Assembly: GCF_016648105.1 (NCBI RefSeq)
Contig: NZ_JACVVE010000036.1
Coordinates: forward strand, 1-60,697
Reading direction: 5' to 3'
Source of the DNA: Pseudomonas sp. S31
GTDB taxonomy: Bacteria; Pseudomonadota; Gammaproteobacteria; Pseudomonadales; Pseudomonadaceae
Length of the DNA: 60,697 nucleotides
Below the pieces are notes generated by a model, which saw nothing but the letters and a program-made list of their open reading frames with translations, ran no database searches and was not told the origin of the DNA. Every line of letters begins with the position of its first letter. Within the stretch, counting starts at the first letter, position 1. Of the stretch, positions 10,096 to 18,470 are shown piece after piece. Made by a program: the position numbers and the translations under genes.

Positions 10096-11357
10096 ACCGC
10101 GCCGGCAAGCGCCAAGCCCGTCCAAGCCTGCGCTCTGCGCTGGGCCGCGGCCACCTCAACGTCGCCCTGTTGGCCGTGGGTCTGGCCGGCATCCTGCTGA
10201 CCGTGCTGGGCGTGCTGGCACTGCGGGTCTACGCCAACCATAACCTGGACCTCATTGCCCGCTCGATCACCTACACCGTCGAAGCGGCCGTGGTGTTCGA
10301 CGATGGTGCTGCGGCCAACGAGGCGCTGGCGGTGATCGCCAGTAACGAGGAGGTGGCCGAGGCCAAGGTGTTCACCGACGAAGGCGAGTTGCTGGCGCAT
10401 TGGCGGCGCAACGATGACAGCCTGCTCGCGACCCTGGAGGCGCGGGTGGCAACGACCCTGTTGGAGGAGCCGATCAATCTGCCGATCGTGCATCAGGAAC
10501 GGCAGGTCGGGCATATCGAGCTGATCGGCCAAGGCCGCAACCTGCTGCTGTTCCTGCTCAGCGGCCTGGGTGGCGTGCTGTTGTGCACGGTGTTGAGCAT
10601 GGGCGTGGCATTGCACCTGTCGCGGCGTTTGCTCGGCGATATCGTCCGCCCGCTGCGCAGCCTTGCCAGTGTCGCCCACGCGGCGCGACGCGAGCGTCGT
10701 TTCGACCGGCGCGTGCCGGAAGCGGCCATCGCCGACCTCAACGAGCTGGGCAACGACTTCAACGCCTTGCTCGATGAGCTTGAGGTCTGGCATAGCCATC
10801 TGCAGAGCGAGAATGCCACGCTGGCTTACCAGGCCAACCATGACAGCCTTACCGGGCTGCCCAACCGGGCCTTCTTCGAAGGTCGGCTCAACCGCAGCCT
10901 GCTCAATGCCGCCCGCAAGCGCGAGCACCTGGCGCTGCTGTTCATCGACAGCGACCATTTCAAGGAAATCAACGACAACCTGGGCCATGCAGTCGGCGAC
11001 CAGGTGCTGGTCAACCTGGCCAGTCGCTTGCGTGCGCAGTTGCGTGAGCACGATCTGGTGGCACGCCTGGGGGGCGATGAATTCGCGGTGTTGCTGACGC
11101 CGCTGCAATCGCGCGAGGACGCCGAGCAGGTCGCCAGGAACATCATCGCCAGCATGAAAGTGCCGTTGCAGCTCGAGGCGGGGCGCAGCCTCGTCACCTC
11201 GCTGAGCGTCGGCATCGCCTTCTATCCCGAAGATGGTCGCGATCAGGCCAGCCTTCTCGATGCCGCCGACGCGTCGATGTACCGGGCCAAGCGTGAACGC
11301 CGAAGCCAGAGGCAAGCGCCGCAAGCGTCGATTGCCGACAATAACGACAGGAGTTGA
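10092..11357 (+). CDS. yfiN: YfiN (TpbB-like) membrane diguanylate cyclase
   Basis: A 421-aa inner-membrane protein that makes cyclic-di-GMP. One membrane helix lies at about residues 25-45, then a periplasmic PAS-like sensor region, a second helix at about 150-175, a HAMP segment, and a GGDEF domain. The catalytic motif is intact (GGDEF 327-331) and the inhibitory I-site is present (R318-E-H-D321, five residues before GGDEF), so product feedback is expected. The start is GTG overlapping the yfiR stop. By family knowledge, YfiR represses it and YfiB relieves the repression, raising biofilm formation and lowering motility. Confidence 0.93.
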   Translation: MNRAGKRQARPSLRSALGRGHLNVALLAVGLAGILLTVLGVLALRVYANHNLDLIARSITYTVEAAVVFDDGAAANEALAVIASNEEVAEAKVFTDEGELLAHWRRNDDSLLATLEARVATTLLEEPINLPIVHQERQVGHIELIGQGRNLLLFLLSGLGGVLLCTVLSMGVALHLSRRLLGDIVRPLRSLASVAHAARRERRFDRRVPEAAIADLNELGNDFNALLDELEVWHSHLQSENATLAYQANHDSLTGLPNRAFFEGRLNRSLLNAARKREHLALLFIDSDHFKEINDNLGHAVGDQVLVNLASRLRAQLREHDLVARLGGDEFAVLLTPLQSREDAEQVARNIIASMKVPLQLEAGRSLVTSLSVGIAFYPEDGRDQASLLDAADASMYRAKRERRSQRQAPQASIADNNDRS

Positions 11358-11360
11358 ACC

Positions 11361-11852
11361 ATGATCAAGCCGATACGTTTTCCCCTGCTGGCCATCTTGC
11401 TGGCGCTGTTCACGCTGGCCGGTTGCCAGAGCACCCCGCCGACAGGGCTGACGGCCGAGCAGATCGCCGTGCTCAAGCACGAAGGGTTCGCCCCCACCGA
11501 TGAGGGCTGGGCCTACGACCTTTCCGGCAAGGTCCTGTTCGGCAGCGACCTGGACAGCCTCAACGGCCAGAGTCAGGCGATCGTCGAGCACATCGGCAAG
11601 GCGTTGCTGGGTGTGGGCATTCAAGGCGTGCGCGTCGACGGGCACGCCGATGCCTCGGGCAAGGCCAGCTACAACCAGCAACTATCCGAGCGCCGCGCGC
11701 AGAGCGTGGCCAGGGTCCTGGTCGAAGTCGGCATGGCGGCGCCGAACATTCGCACCCGTGGCCTGGGCAGCAGCCAGCCGGTGGCGGACAACCACACCAG
11801 CGCAGGGCGCACGGAGAATCGACGGGTATCGATCGTGGTCGCTTCCTACTAG
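11361..11852 (+). CDS. yfiB: YfiB, OmpA-like outer-membrane lipoprotein
   Basis: A 163-aa lipoprotein with a signal peptide and lipobox LAGC (acylated Cys at about residue 22), followed by an OmpA-C peptidoglycan-binding domain (VDGHADASG, then NQQLSERRAQSV). In the known system YfiB senses cell-wall stress and sequesters YfiR, releasing YfiN. A clear ribosome site (CAGGAG) precedes the ATG. It lies 3 bases after yfiN and closes the operon; the LysR gene converges on it 11 bases further on. Confidence 0.93.
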   Translation: MIKPIRFPLLAILLALFTLAGCQSTPPTGLTAEQIAVLKHEGFAPTDEGWAYDLSGKVLFGSDLDSLNGQSQAIVEHIGKALLGVGIQGVRVDGHADASGKASYNQQLSERRAQSVARVLVEVGMAAPNIRTRGLGSSQPVADNHTSAGRTENRRVSIVVASY

Positions 11853-11863
11853 GGGCGTGCCGC

Positions 11864-12814
11864 TCAGCGGGCGGCGAACTCCATCTTCGCCGTCCCGCCC
11901 ATCATCAGCGGTGCGTTGAGTTCCGTCGCCTCCCTGATGTAGTCCCACAGCAGGGTGATGCGCTTCAATTTGCGCAGATCCTCCCGGCAGTACATCCAGA
12001 ACTGCCGCGTCACCTCCACCTCGTCGGGCAGCACCGTCACCAGCCGCGGGTTCTGCGCGGCCAGGAAGCACGGCAGTATCGCCAACCCGCGTCCCTGCAA
12101 CGCTGCCGTGTACTGGGCGATCACGCTGGTGCTGCGCAGGTGCGCGTTGGCATTGGGAATCAGGTTGGCCAGGTACAGCAGTTCGGAACTGAACGCGAGG
12201 TCGTCCACGTAGCTGATGAACGGGTGGCTGGCCAGGTCGCTCGGCTGGCGGATCGGCGCATGGTTGTCCAGGTAGTCCTGGGTGGCGTACAGCCGCAGCC
12301 GGTAGTCGCACAGCTTGCAGCACACGTAGGGGCCATGCTCGGGGCGCTCCAGAGCGATGACGATGTCCGCCTCGCGCTTGGACAGGCTGATGAAGTGCGG
12401 CAGCGGCAGGATATCCACCGAGATCGCCGGGTAGGCATCGACGAAATGGCTCAGTTGCGGCGTCACGAAGAAGCTGCCAAAGCCCTCGGTGCAGCCCATG
12501 CGCACGTGCCCCGAGAGCGCCACTCCCGAACCGGATACCTGCTCGCAGGCCATGTGCAGGGTGCTCTCGATGGACTCGGCATAGCTCAGCAGACGCTGCC
12601 CCTCGGCCGTCAGCACGAAGCCGTTGGTGCGCGACTTTTCGAACAGCAGGGTGCCCAACGCGCCTTCCAGCGAGCCGATGCGCCGGGAGACGGTGGTGTA
12701 GTCGACGTTCAGGCGCTTGGCCGCACTGCTGGCCTTGCGCGTGCGCGCCACCTCGAGGAAGAACTTGAGGTCGTCCCAGTTCAGGGCGCTCAGGGAAGTG
12801 AGGTCTTTTTGCAT
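11864..12814 (-). CDS. LysR-family regulator divergent from mmsAB
   Basis: A 316-aa LysR-type regulator. The N-terminal winged helix-turn-helix (LKFFLEVARTRKASSAAKRL, then VSRRIGSLE) covers about residues 16-70, followed by the substrate-binding domain. The frame is open upstream to 12964, but the ATG at 12814 gives the normal family length and start. It is divergent from mmsA across 137 bases, so it very likely controls mmsAB and itself. P. aeruginosa uses an AraC-type MmsR instead, so the regulator class differs here. The ligand is unknown; valine-pathway intermediates are the natural guess. Confidence 0.9.
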   Translation of the reverse strand: MQKDLTSLSALNWDDLKFFLEVARTRKASSAAKRLNVDYTTVSRRIGSLEGALGTLLFEKSRTNGFVLTAEGQRLLSYAESIESTLHMACEQVSGSGVALSGHVRMGCTEGFGSFFVTPQLSHFVDAYPAISVDILPLPHFISLSKREADIVIALERPEHGPYVCCKLCDYRLRLYATQDYLDNHAPIRQPSDLASHPFISYVDDLAFSSELLYLANLIPNANAHLRSTSVIAQYTAALQGRGLAILPCFLAAQNPRLVTVLPDEVEVTRQFWMYCREDLRKLKRITLLWDYIREATELNAPLMMGGTAKMEFAAR

Positions 12815-12845
12815 GATGATCCGGTTTTTTTGTGCGTTCTTATGG

Positions 12846-12859
12846 GATGTATGCACATC
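12846..12859. promoter_or_regulatory. Candidate LysR-type operator between the regulator and mmsA
   Basis: Short inverted repeat GATGT-ATGC-ACATC in the middle of the divergent intergenic region. The size and place fit a LysR box, but the arms are only 5 bp and chance is possible. Confidence 0.35.
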
Positions 12860-12951
12860 TATACTCGAAAAAAGCCCCACGAACCAAGCGTCACCACGCT
12901 GCTGTTCAGGCACCGGCGTCGCGTCCGACAATAATTCCAAGGAGAACGCAG

Positions 12952-14478
12952 ATGAACGCACCACAGAACCCCGTCCAGACCCAGGTCGAGCAGGTCAAGC
13001 TGCTGATCGACGGCCAGTGGGTCGAGTCGAAGTCCAGCGAATGGCGTGACATCGTCAACCCAGCCACCCAGCAGGTGCTGGCGCGGGTGCCATTCGCCAC
13101 CGTCGAGGAAGTGGATGCGGCCGTGGCCGCCGCCCAGCGTGCGTTCGCCTCCTGGCGTGACACCCCGATCGGCGCGCGCATGCGCATCATGCTCAAGCTG
13201 CAGGCGCTGATCCGTGAACACACCAAGCGCATCGCCCAGACCCTCAGCGCCGAGCAGGGCAAGACCCTTGCCGACGCCGAAGGTGACATTTTCCGGGGCC
13301 TGGAGGTGGTCGAGCACGCCGCCTCGATCGGCACCCTGCAAATGGGCGAATTCGCCGAGAACGTCGCCGGTGGCGTCGACACCTATACCCTGCGCCAGCC
13401 GATCGGCGTGTGCGCCGGGATCACCCCGTTCAACTTCCCGGCGATGATCCCGCTGTGGATGTTCCCGATGGCCATCGTCTGCGGCAACACCTTCGTGCTC
13501 AAGCCTTCCGAGCAGGACCCGCTGTCGACCCTGCAACTGGTCGAGCTGGCGCTGGAAGCCGGCGTGCCGGCCGGTGTGCTCAACGTGGTGCATGGCGGCA
13601 AGCAGGTGGTGGATGCGATCTGCACTCACCAGGACATCAAGGCAATTTCGTTCGTGGGTTCGACCGAAGTCGGTACCCACGTCTACAACCTGGCGAGCCA
13701 GCACGGCAAGCGCGTGCAATCGATGATGGGTGCGAAGAACCATGCGGTAGTGCTTCCCGATGCCAACCGTGTGCAGACCGTCAACGCCCTGGTCGGTGCC
13801 GCCTTTGGCGCGGCCGGGCAGCGTTGCATGGCCACCTCGGTGGCGGTGCTGGTGGGCAAGGCCCGCGAATGGCTGCCGGATATCAAGGAGGCGGCGAGCA
13901 AGCTCAAGGTCAATGCCGGTTGCGAGCCGGGCACCGACGTGGGCCCGGTGGTCTCCAAGCGCGCCAAGGAGCGTGTGCTGGGTTTGATCGAAAGCGGCGT
14001 CCAGGAAGGCGCCAAGCTCGAACTCGATGGCCGTGACGTCAAGGTGCCGGGCTACGAGCAAGGCAATTTCGTCGGCCCGACCCTGTTCTCCGGGGTGAAA
14101 ACCGACATGCAGGTGTATACCCAGGAAATCTTCGGGCCGGTACTGGTGACCTTGGAAGTCGACACCCTCGACGAGGCCATCGCCCTGGTCAACCGCAACC
14201 CGTTCGGCAACGGCACCGGCTTGTTCACCCAAAGCGGCGCGGCCGCGCGCAAATTCCAGAGCGAGATCGACATCGGCCAGGTCGGCATCAACATCCCGAT
14301 CCCGGTACCGGTGCCGTTCTTCAGCTTCACCGGCTCGCGCGGCTCCAAACTGGGCGACCTCGGCCCTTATGGCAAGCAGGTGGTGCAGTTCTACACGCAG
14401 ACCAAGACCGTCACTGCCCGCTGGTTCGATGATGAAAGCGTCAACGACGGTGTGAATACCACCATCAGCCTTCGCTAA
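12952..14478 (+). CDS. mmsA: Methylmalonate-semialdehyde dehydrogenase (CoA-acylating)
   Basis: A 508-aa aldehyde dehydrogenase of the MmsA type, which turns methylmalonate or malonate semialdehyde plus CoA and NAD+ into propionyl- or acetyl-CoA in valine and thymine breakdown. The catalytic cysteine is Cys292 in GQRCMATS, and the NAD-binding FVGSTEVGTHVY region is present. The start at 12952 has a good ribosome site (AAGGAG) and family-like length; the open frame upstream lacks support. mmsB follows after 10 bases, forming the classic pair. Confidence 0.95.
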   Translation: MNAPQNPVQTQVEQVKLLIDGQWVESKSSEWRDIVNPATQQVLARVPFATVEEVDAAVAAAQRAFASWRDTPIGARMRIMLKLQALIREHTKRIAQTLSAEQGKTLADAEGDIFRGLEVVEHAASIGTLQMGEFAENVAGGVDTYTLRQPIGVCAGITPFNFPAMIPLWMFPMAIVCGNTFVLKPSEQDPLSTLQLVELALEAGVPAGVLNVVHGGKQVVDAICTHQDIKAISFVGSTEVGTHVYNLASQHGKRVQSMMGAKNHAVVLPDANRVQTVNALVGAAFGAAGQRCMATSVAVLVGKAREWLPDIKEAASKLKVNAGCEPGTDVGPVVSKRAKERVLGLIESGVQEGAKLELDGRDVKVPGYEQGNFVGPTLFSGVKTDMQVYTQEIFGPVLVTLEVDTLDEAIALVNRNPFGNGTGLFTQSGAAARKFQSEIDIGQVGINIPIPVPVPFFSFTGSRGSKLGDLGPYGKQVVQFYTQTKTVTARWFDDESVNDGVNTTISLR

Positions 14479-14488
14479 GGAGCTCGCC

Positions 14489-15376
14489 ATGCGTATCGCA
14501 TTCATCGGCCTGGGCAACATGGGCGCGCCCATGGCCCGCAACCTGATCAAGGCCGGGCACCAGCTGAACCTGTTCGACCTCAACCAGACCGTGCTGGCCG
14601 AGCTCGCCGAGCTGGGCGGGCAGGTCAGCGCCTCGCCCAAGGACGCGGCCGCCAGCAGCGAAATGGTAATCACCATGCTGCCGGCAGCGGCCCATGTGCG
14701 CAGCGTCTATCTCAACGAAGATGGCGTGCTGGCGGGTGTGCGCCCTGGCACGCCGACCGTGGATTGCAGCACCATCGATCCGCAGACTGCCCGCGAGGTG
14801 TCCAAGGCTGCGGCGGCCAAGGGTGTGGACATGGGCGATGCGCCCGTGTCTGGCGGCACCGGCGGCGCTGCCGCGGGCACCTTGACGTTCATGGTCGGCG
14901 CCAACGCCGAGCTGTTCGCCACGCTCAAGCCAGTGCTGGAGCAGATGGGCCGTAACATCGTGCACTGCGGAGAGGTGGGCACCGGGCAGATCGCCAAGAT
15001 CTGCAACAACCTGCTGCTGGGCATCTCGATGATCGGCGTTTCCGAGGCCATGGCCCTGGGCAACGCATTGGGCATCGACACCAAGGTGCTGGCTGGCATC
15101 ATCAACAGCTCGACCGGGCGTTGCTGGAGCTCGGACACCTACAACCCATGGCCGGGGATCATCGAGACGGCGCCGGCCTCGCGTGGATATACCGGTGGGT
15201 TTGGCGCCGAGCTGATGCTCAAGGACTTGGGGCTGGCGACCGAAGCGGCGCGCCAGGCCCACCAACCGGTGATCCTCGGCGCCGTGGCGCAGCAGCTGTA
15301 TCAGGCCATGAGCCTGCGCGGCGAGGGCGGCAAGGACTTCTCGGCGATCGTCGAAGCGTACTGCAAGAAGGATTGA
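14489..15376 (+). CDS. mmsB: 3-hydroxyisobutyrate dehydrogenase
   Basis: A 295-aa dehydrogenase that oxidises 3-hydroxyisobutyrate to methylmalonate semialdehyde, the substrate of the upstream MmsA. The N-terminal Rossmann motif IGLGNMGAPMA, the substrate-binding segment DAPVSGGTGGAA, and the catalytic lysine in GQIAKICNN are all present. AAGGAGCTC before the ATG is a good ribosome site. It is the second gene of the mmsAB operon. Confidence 0.95.
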   Translation: MRIAFIGLGNMGAPMARNLIKAGHQLNLFDLNQTVLAELAELGGQVSASPKDAAASSEMVITMLPAAAHVRSVYLNEDGVLAGVRPGTPTVDCSTIDPQTAREVSKAAAAKGVDMGDAPVSGGTGGAAAGTLTFMVGANAELFATLKPVLEQMGRNIVHCGEVGTGQIAKICNNLLLGISMIGVSEAMALGNALGIDTKVLAGIINSSTGRCWSSDTYNPWPGIIETAPASRGYTGGFGAELMLKDLGLATEAARQAHQPVILGAVAQQLYQAMSLRGEGGKDFSAIVEAYCKKD

Positions 15377-15397
15377 TGCGCAGGGATTGTGTGGTGT

Positions 15398-15453
15398 GCC
15401 CGCGAAGCAGGTGACGGATGCCAGGCGGCATGGCAGCGCCAGTGTTCGCGGGC
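15398..15453. repeat. REP-like inverted repeat after mmsB
   Basis: Outer arms GCCCGCGAA and TTCGCGGGC face each other across about 38 bases that hold a smaller GCC-rich stem. The arm sequence is that of the other REP elements in this window. Confidence 0.6.
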
Positions 15454-15502
15454 AGTCGCTGTCGCCTGGGTTTCGACCTTCTGCCTGCCCACGCCGTGCC
15501 AG

Positions 15503-15519
15503 GGCGTAGGAACTACGCC
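15503..15519 (-). terminator. Hairpin just after the 15520-15906 gene
   Basis: A perfect GGCGTAG-gaa-CTACGCC stem touches the stop codon of the minus-strand hypothetical gene. There is no U-run, so it may be a weak terminator or an mRNA end structure. Confidence 0.4.
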
Positions 15520-15906
15520 TCAGCTTCGCACCACCGCATGGTAATCAAAGCCAGGCTCATGCCGCCCCGGTTCACTGCGGGCCCAGAACCAGCGACCCTC
15601 ACAAGCAATGATCAGCCCTCCATCGCTCAGCAGGTGAAGGGCCATACCACTTTCCCAGCCCTGGATCGTGAATCCCTTTTGCTCAAGTATCCAGAACTCA
15701 CCGGTCGTGGGTAGTTGCTCGGGCGTGCCGGATAACGACTCATCGAAAAGAACGTGCAGTCCCCGTTGCGAAAGTTGCTCAGGCTTGTTGATCGCCTCAT
15801 GTAGAAACCGGGCCCTGAATGATTTGCGGATAAACGATATCGCAAAAGTTTCCAGCGCCTGCTTGAGCCGTTCGGCGTTCCTGCCAGGCTCGTACGTTGT
15901 AGTCAT
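15520..15906 (-). CDS. Hypothetical protein, 128 aa
   Basis: I do not recognise this family. The protein is soluble, with a charged helical N-terminal half (AERLKQALETFAISFIRKSF) and a mixed C-terminal half rich in Trp and Gly. The start at 15906 is favoured because GAGGG stands 8 bases ahead; the frame stays open to 15966. Codon use is less GC-biased than its neighbours. A second open frame (15797-16012, TTG start) overlaps its front end in another frame and reads like protein up to about the overlap, so the locus may be two small overlapping genes or one gene broken by a frameshift. Confidence 0.55.
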   Translation of the reverse strand: MTTTYEPGRNAERLKQALETFAISFIRKSFRARFLHEAINKPEQLSQRGLHVLFDESLSGTPEQLPTTGEFWILEQKGFTIQGWESGMALHLLSDGGLIIACEGRWFWARSEPGRHEPGFDYHAVVRS

Positions 15907-16012
15907 GGTGATAGCCCTCGAATTCGAAGGCCGTTTGTATGGCACGCCGTCGCTCCAGGAAGCCATCCTGGGTCGCTTTCTCTTGTAGGAGTTCTCGGAT
16001 GAGTGCGATCAA
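15797..16012 (-). CDS. Possible small ORF or frameshifted 5' part of the neighbouring gene
   Basis: A 71-aa frame with TTG as the only listed start. Its first ~38 residues (IRELLQEKATQDGFLERRR and on) look like a natural helical protein; the rest overlaps the 15520-15906 gene in another frame and looks less natural. It lies immediately downstream of the cupin gene. Either it is a separate short gene or it is the original N-terminus of the downstream gene after an indel. Confidence 0.3.
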   Translation of the reverse strand: MIALIRELLQEKATQDGFLERRRAIQTAFEFEGYHHDYNVRAWQERRTAQAGAGNFCDIVYPQIIQGPVST

Positions 16013-16029
16013 CCCGTGAAGGCTACAAC

Positions 16030-16374
16030 TCAGGCGAAGACGAAATACTTGCGCACGGTCTCGACCACTTCCCAGGTCCCTTTCATCCCCGGTTCGATCA
16101 CGAACACATCACCTGCCTTCAAGTGCTTCGGCTCTTCGCCTTCCGGGGTGATGATGCAGTAGCCATCGAGGAAGTGGCAGAACTCCCACTTCTCGTAATT
16201 GACCTCGAACTTGCCCGGGGTGCAGATCCAGGTGCCCATGATCTTGCTGCCGTCCGCCGACAGGTAGGCGTTGAGGTTGACGGTGTGCGGGTCGCCGCCG
16301 ATACGCTTCCACTTGGTGGCGTCCACGACCGGCGTCGGGCAGGTCTCGCGCAGGACGGTGATGAAATCGGACAT
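16030..16374 (-). CDS. Cupin-domain protein
   Basis: A 114-aa single-domain cupin of the Cupin_3 (DUF861) type: the segment EKWEFCHFLDGYCIITPEG gives the first cupin motif and AGDVFVIEPGMKGTWEV the second. Relatives include small sugar- or amine-binding cupins and ureidoglycine aminohydrolase domains; the exact role cannot be told. A good ribosome site (AGGAG) precedes the ATG. It lies 96 bases downstream of the ynb-like cluster on the same strand, so it could be cotranscribed, but the gap makes this uncertain. Confidence 0.8.
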   Translation of the reverse strand: MSDFITVLRETCPTPVVDATKWKRIGGDPHTVNLNAYLSADGSKIMGTWICTPGKFEVNYEKWEFCHFLDGYCIITPEGEEPKHLKAGDVFVIEPGMKGTWEVVETVRKYFVFA

Positions 16375-16470
16375 GACACAACTCCTGGTGACTGGTTGAA
16401 TGACTCGTCACCATAGGGCCATCGGCCGAGCCGCAGTTGCCTGGGCTCGACGTCCAGCTGTCTGGGCGCG

Positions 16471-17403
16471 CTATGCCCACCAATACCGCACGAAATGGAA
16501 AAACACCGGCGCGGCAAAGCACACCGAGTCCATGCGGTCGAGCATGCCGCCGTGGCCTTCGATCATGTGGCCCCAGTCCTTCACGCCGCGGTCGCGCTTG
16601 ATCGCCGACATCACCAGGCCGCCGAAGAAGCCCATGGCGTTGACCGCCAGGGCCATCAACGCGGCCTGCCAGAAGCTGAACGGGGTGATCCAGCACAGCA
16701 TCGCGCCGATCGAGGTCGCCAGCGCCACGCCGCCGACCAAGCCCTCCAAGGTTTTCGAGGGCGACAGGTTGGGCGCCACCTTGTGCTTGCCGAACAGCTT
16801 GCCGCACACGTACTGCAGCACGTCGCTCAGTTGCACCACGAGGATCAGCCAGGCGATCAGCAGCAGGTTGCGGCCCTCGAAGCCGGGGATATCCAGGGTC
16901 ATCAGTGCCGGTACCGACGACACGCAGTAGACCGCGATCATCAGCCCCCACTGAACTTTCGAGGCGCGTTCGAGAAAGCGCGTGGTGTCGCCGCCGAAGC
17001 TGGCCAGGATCGGCAGCAACAGGAACAGGTACACCGGAATGAAGATGCTGAACAGGCCGTACCAGTCCATGGCGATCAGCACGTACTGCACCGGCAGCGC
17101 CACGTAGAACGCCGCCACCAGCGCGGGGTAGTCGCTGCGTCGGGTCGGGGTCAGGGTCATGAACTCGCGCAGGGCGTAGAACGACACGCCGTAGAACAGC
17201 ACGATCACGCCGTATTTGCCGAACAGGAAGGCGATGCCGATCACCAGCACCATCACCCACCAGGCATTGATGCGGGCGTTGAGGTTGTCGATCACCGCGT
17301 GCGGTGCATTGCCGGCACGCCACTTGAGCAGGCGGCCGATGACACTGGCGAGCAGTAGCAAGGCGCCGATGCCGGCGAACAGCGAAAGGGTGTTGTGGTC
17401 CAT
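16471..17403 (-). CDS. ynbB: CdsA-like phosphatidate cytidylyltransferase (YnbB type)
   Basis: A 310-aa integral membrane protein with about eight hydrophobic helices and the CDP-diglyceride synthetase signature near the C-terminus (SAIKRDRGVKDWG, then GHGGMLDRMDS), including the metal-binding acidic residues. Such enzymes make CDP-diacylglycerol from CTP and phosphatidate. It is distinct from the housekeeping cdsA, which normally sits with bamA and lpx genes. Two starts are possible: ATG 17412 and ATG 17403. I chose 17403, since AAGG is well spaced before it and it follows the acyltransferase stop by one base. It is the last gene of the tight cluster. Confidence 0.88.
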   Translation of the reverse strand: MDHNTLSLFAGIGALLLLASVIGRLLKWRAGNAPHAVIDNLNARINAWWVMVLVIGIAFLFGKYGVIVLFYGVSFYALREFMTLTPTRRSDYPALVAAFYVALPVQYVLIAMDWYGLFSIFIPVYLFLLLPILASFGGDTTRFLERASKVQWGLMIAVYCVSSVPALMTLDIPGFEGRNLLLIAWLILVVQLSDVLQYVCGKLFGKHKVAPNLSPSKTLEGLVGGVALATSIGAMLCWITPFSFWQAALMALAVNAMGFFGGLVMSAIKRDRGVKDWGHMIEGHGGMLDRMDSVCFAAPVFFHFVRYWWA

Positions 17404-17404
17404 G

Positions 17405-18028
17405 TCAGGCATCCTTCGGGGCCAGGTTCAGCAGGGCCTGGCTGGCCCGCTCGAGAAACGCCTGCTTGCTCTCGTCGGCTTGCAGGTGCAGGGGTTCGCC
17501 GAAGCTCAGCGTGCACAGCAGCGGCAGGGGCAGGGCACGACCCTTGGGCATGACCCGCTGCAGGTTGGCGATCCATACCGGCACCAGTTCGATCTCAGGG
17601 TTGGCCGTGGCCAGGTGGTAGAGGCCGCTTCTGAACGGCATCAGCGGTTCGTCACCGAGGTTGCGGGTGCCTTCCGGGAAGAAGATCAGCGAGTCGCCCT
17701 GGGCCATGGCTTCGAGGATCGGCTGCAACGGGTTGCCCTGGCCTTCGCCGCGCTGACGGTTGATCAGCACGCCGTGGAACACCTTGCGGATGAGGAAGTC
17801 GCGAATACCGGGCTTGGCCCAGTAGTCGGCACCGGCCACCGGCCGCGTGCGCCTGCGCAAGGGTTCCGGCAACGAGGCCCAGAGCAGCACGAAATCGCCG
17901 TGGCTTGTGTGGTTGGCGAAGTACAGGCGCTGCACCGGCGATGGCGTGCAGCCCAGCCACAAGGCGCGGGCGCCGGTGATCAGGCGGGCGGCTGAGGTGA
18001 TGACGAAAGCGGTGAGGTTGGCGAGCAT
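17405..18028 (-). CDS. 1-acylglycerol-3-phosphate acyltransferase-like protein (PlsC family)
   Basis: A 207-aa membrane-associated acyltransferase. It has the catalytic block NHTSHGD (His40-x4-Asp45) and the substrate-binding block FFPEGTR (117-122). The family moves a fatty acid from acyl-ACP or acyl-CoA onto a lysophosphatidate-like lipid. The frame stays open to 18436, but the ATG at 18028 is where family homology starts, 10 bases after the previous gene. From memory, the E. coli ynbABCD set does not include this gene, so it marks the Pseudomonas version of the cluster. The true acceptor is unknown. Confidence 0.88.
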   Translation of the reverse strand: MLANLTAFVITSAARLITGARALWLGCTPSPVQRLYFANHTSHGDFVLLWASLPEPLRRRTRPVAGADYWAKPGIRDFLIRKVFHGVLINRQRGEGQGNPLQPILEAMAQGDSLIFFPEGTRNLGDEPLMPFRSGLYHLATANPEIELVPVWIANLQRVMPKGRALPLPLLCTLSFGEPLHLQADESKQAFLERASQALLNLAPKDA

Positions 18029-18038
18029 GGATCGATTC

Positions 18039-18470
18039 TTATCCGGTAGATAACAGGGTGAGCAAGGTGGCCAGGGCCAGCAGCACTTGCAGGCCCAGGC
18101 ACACCGCCTGGCGCCGCAGCAGGGCCAATGCCCCCCGGCTGCGCGCGGGCCAGTCGCGGCTGTCGCTGGTCGTGGGTTTGAGGCGCAGTTCGGCCAGGGC
18201 CTGGTCCAGGGCCTGGGTTTCGGCCGGCAGGTCGGGGCTGGCGGCGAGCCGGGCAAAGAGGTCCGCATCCAGGGCCACGCGGATCGCCCAGTACTTGTGC
18301 AGCAGGCCCAGGCCGAGCAGGACGATGCACGACAGCATGGCCAGTGGATGCAATGTGGCGCCGAGCAGCGGTGCCAGGCCATAGGCCAGGGCCACCAAGC
18401 TGATGCCATCGGCACAGCGCTCCAGTTGGGCACCACGCCTGAGCAGGCTGGCGATCAGGTACAGGTTCAT
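18039..18470 (-). CDS. Small integral membrane protein of the ynb-like cluster
   Basis: A 143-aa protein I cannot assign. Three hydrophobic stretches are visible: about 22-40, 43-58 and a C-terminal one at about 120-140 (LGLQVLLALATLLTLL). Between them is a charged cytoplasmic-looking segment with Asp and Arg. Its ATG overlaps the stop of the phosphatase gene as ATGA, and the acyltransferase starts 10 bases after its stop, so it is an embedded member of the operon. A scaffold or accessory role for the neighbouring membrane enzymes is only a guess. Confidence 0.75.
   Translation of the reverse strand: MNLYLIASLLRRGAQLERCADGISLVALAYGLAPLLGATLHPLAMLSCIVLLGLGLLHKYWAIRVALDADLFARLAASPDLPAETQALDQALAELRLKPTTSDSRDWPARSRGALALLRRQAVCLGLQVLLALATLLTLLSTG

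Noticed and set aside
17405..18436. 343-aa form of the acyltransferase
   Set aside because: The extra N-terminal part overlaps the small membrane protein gene and is Trp/Pro/Cys-rich noise; homology starts at 18028.
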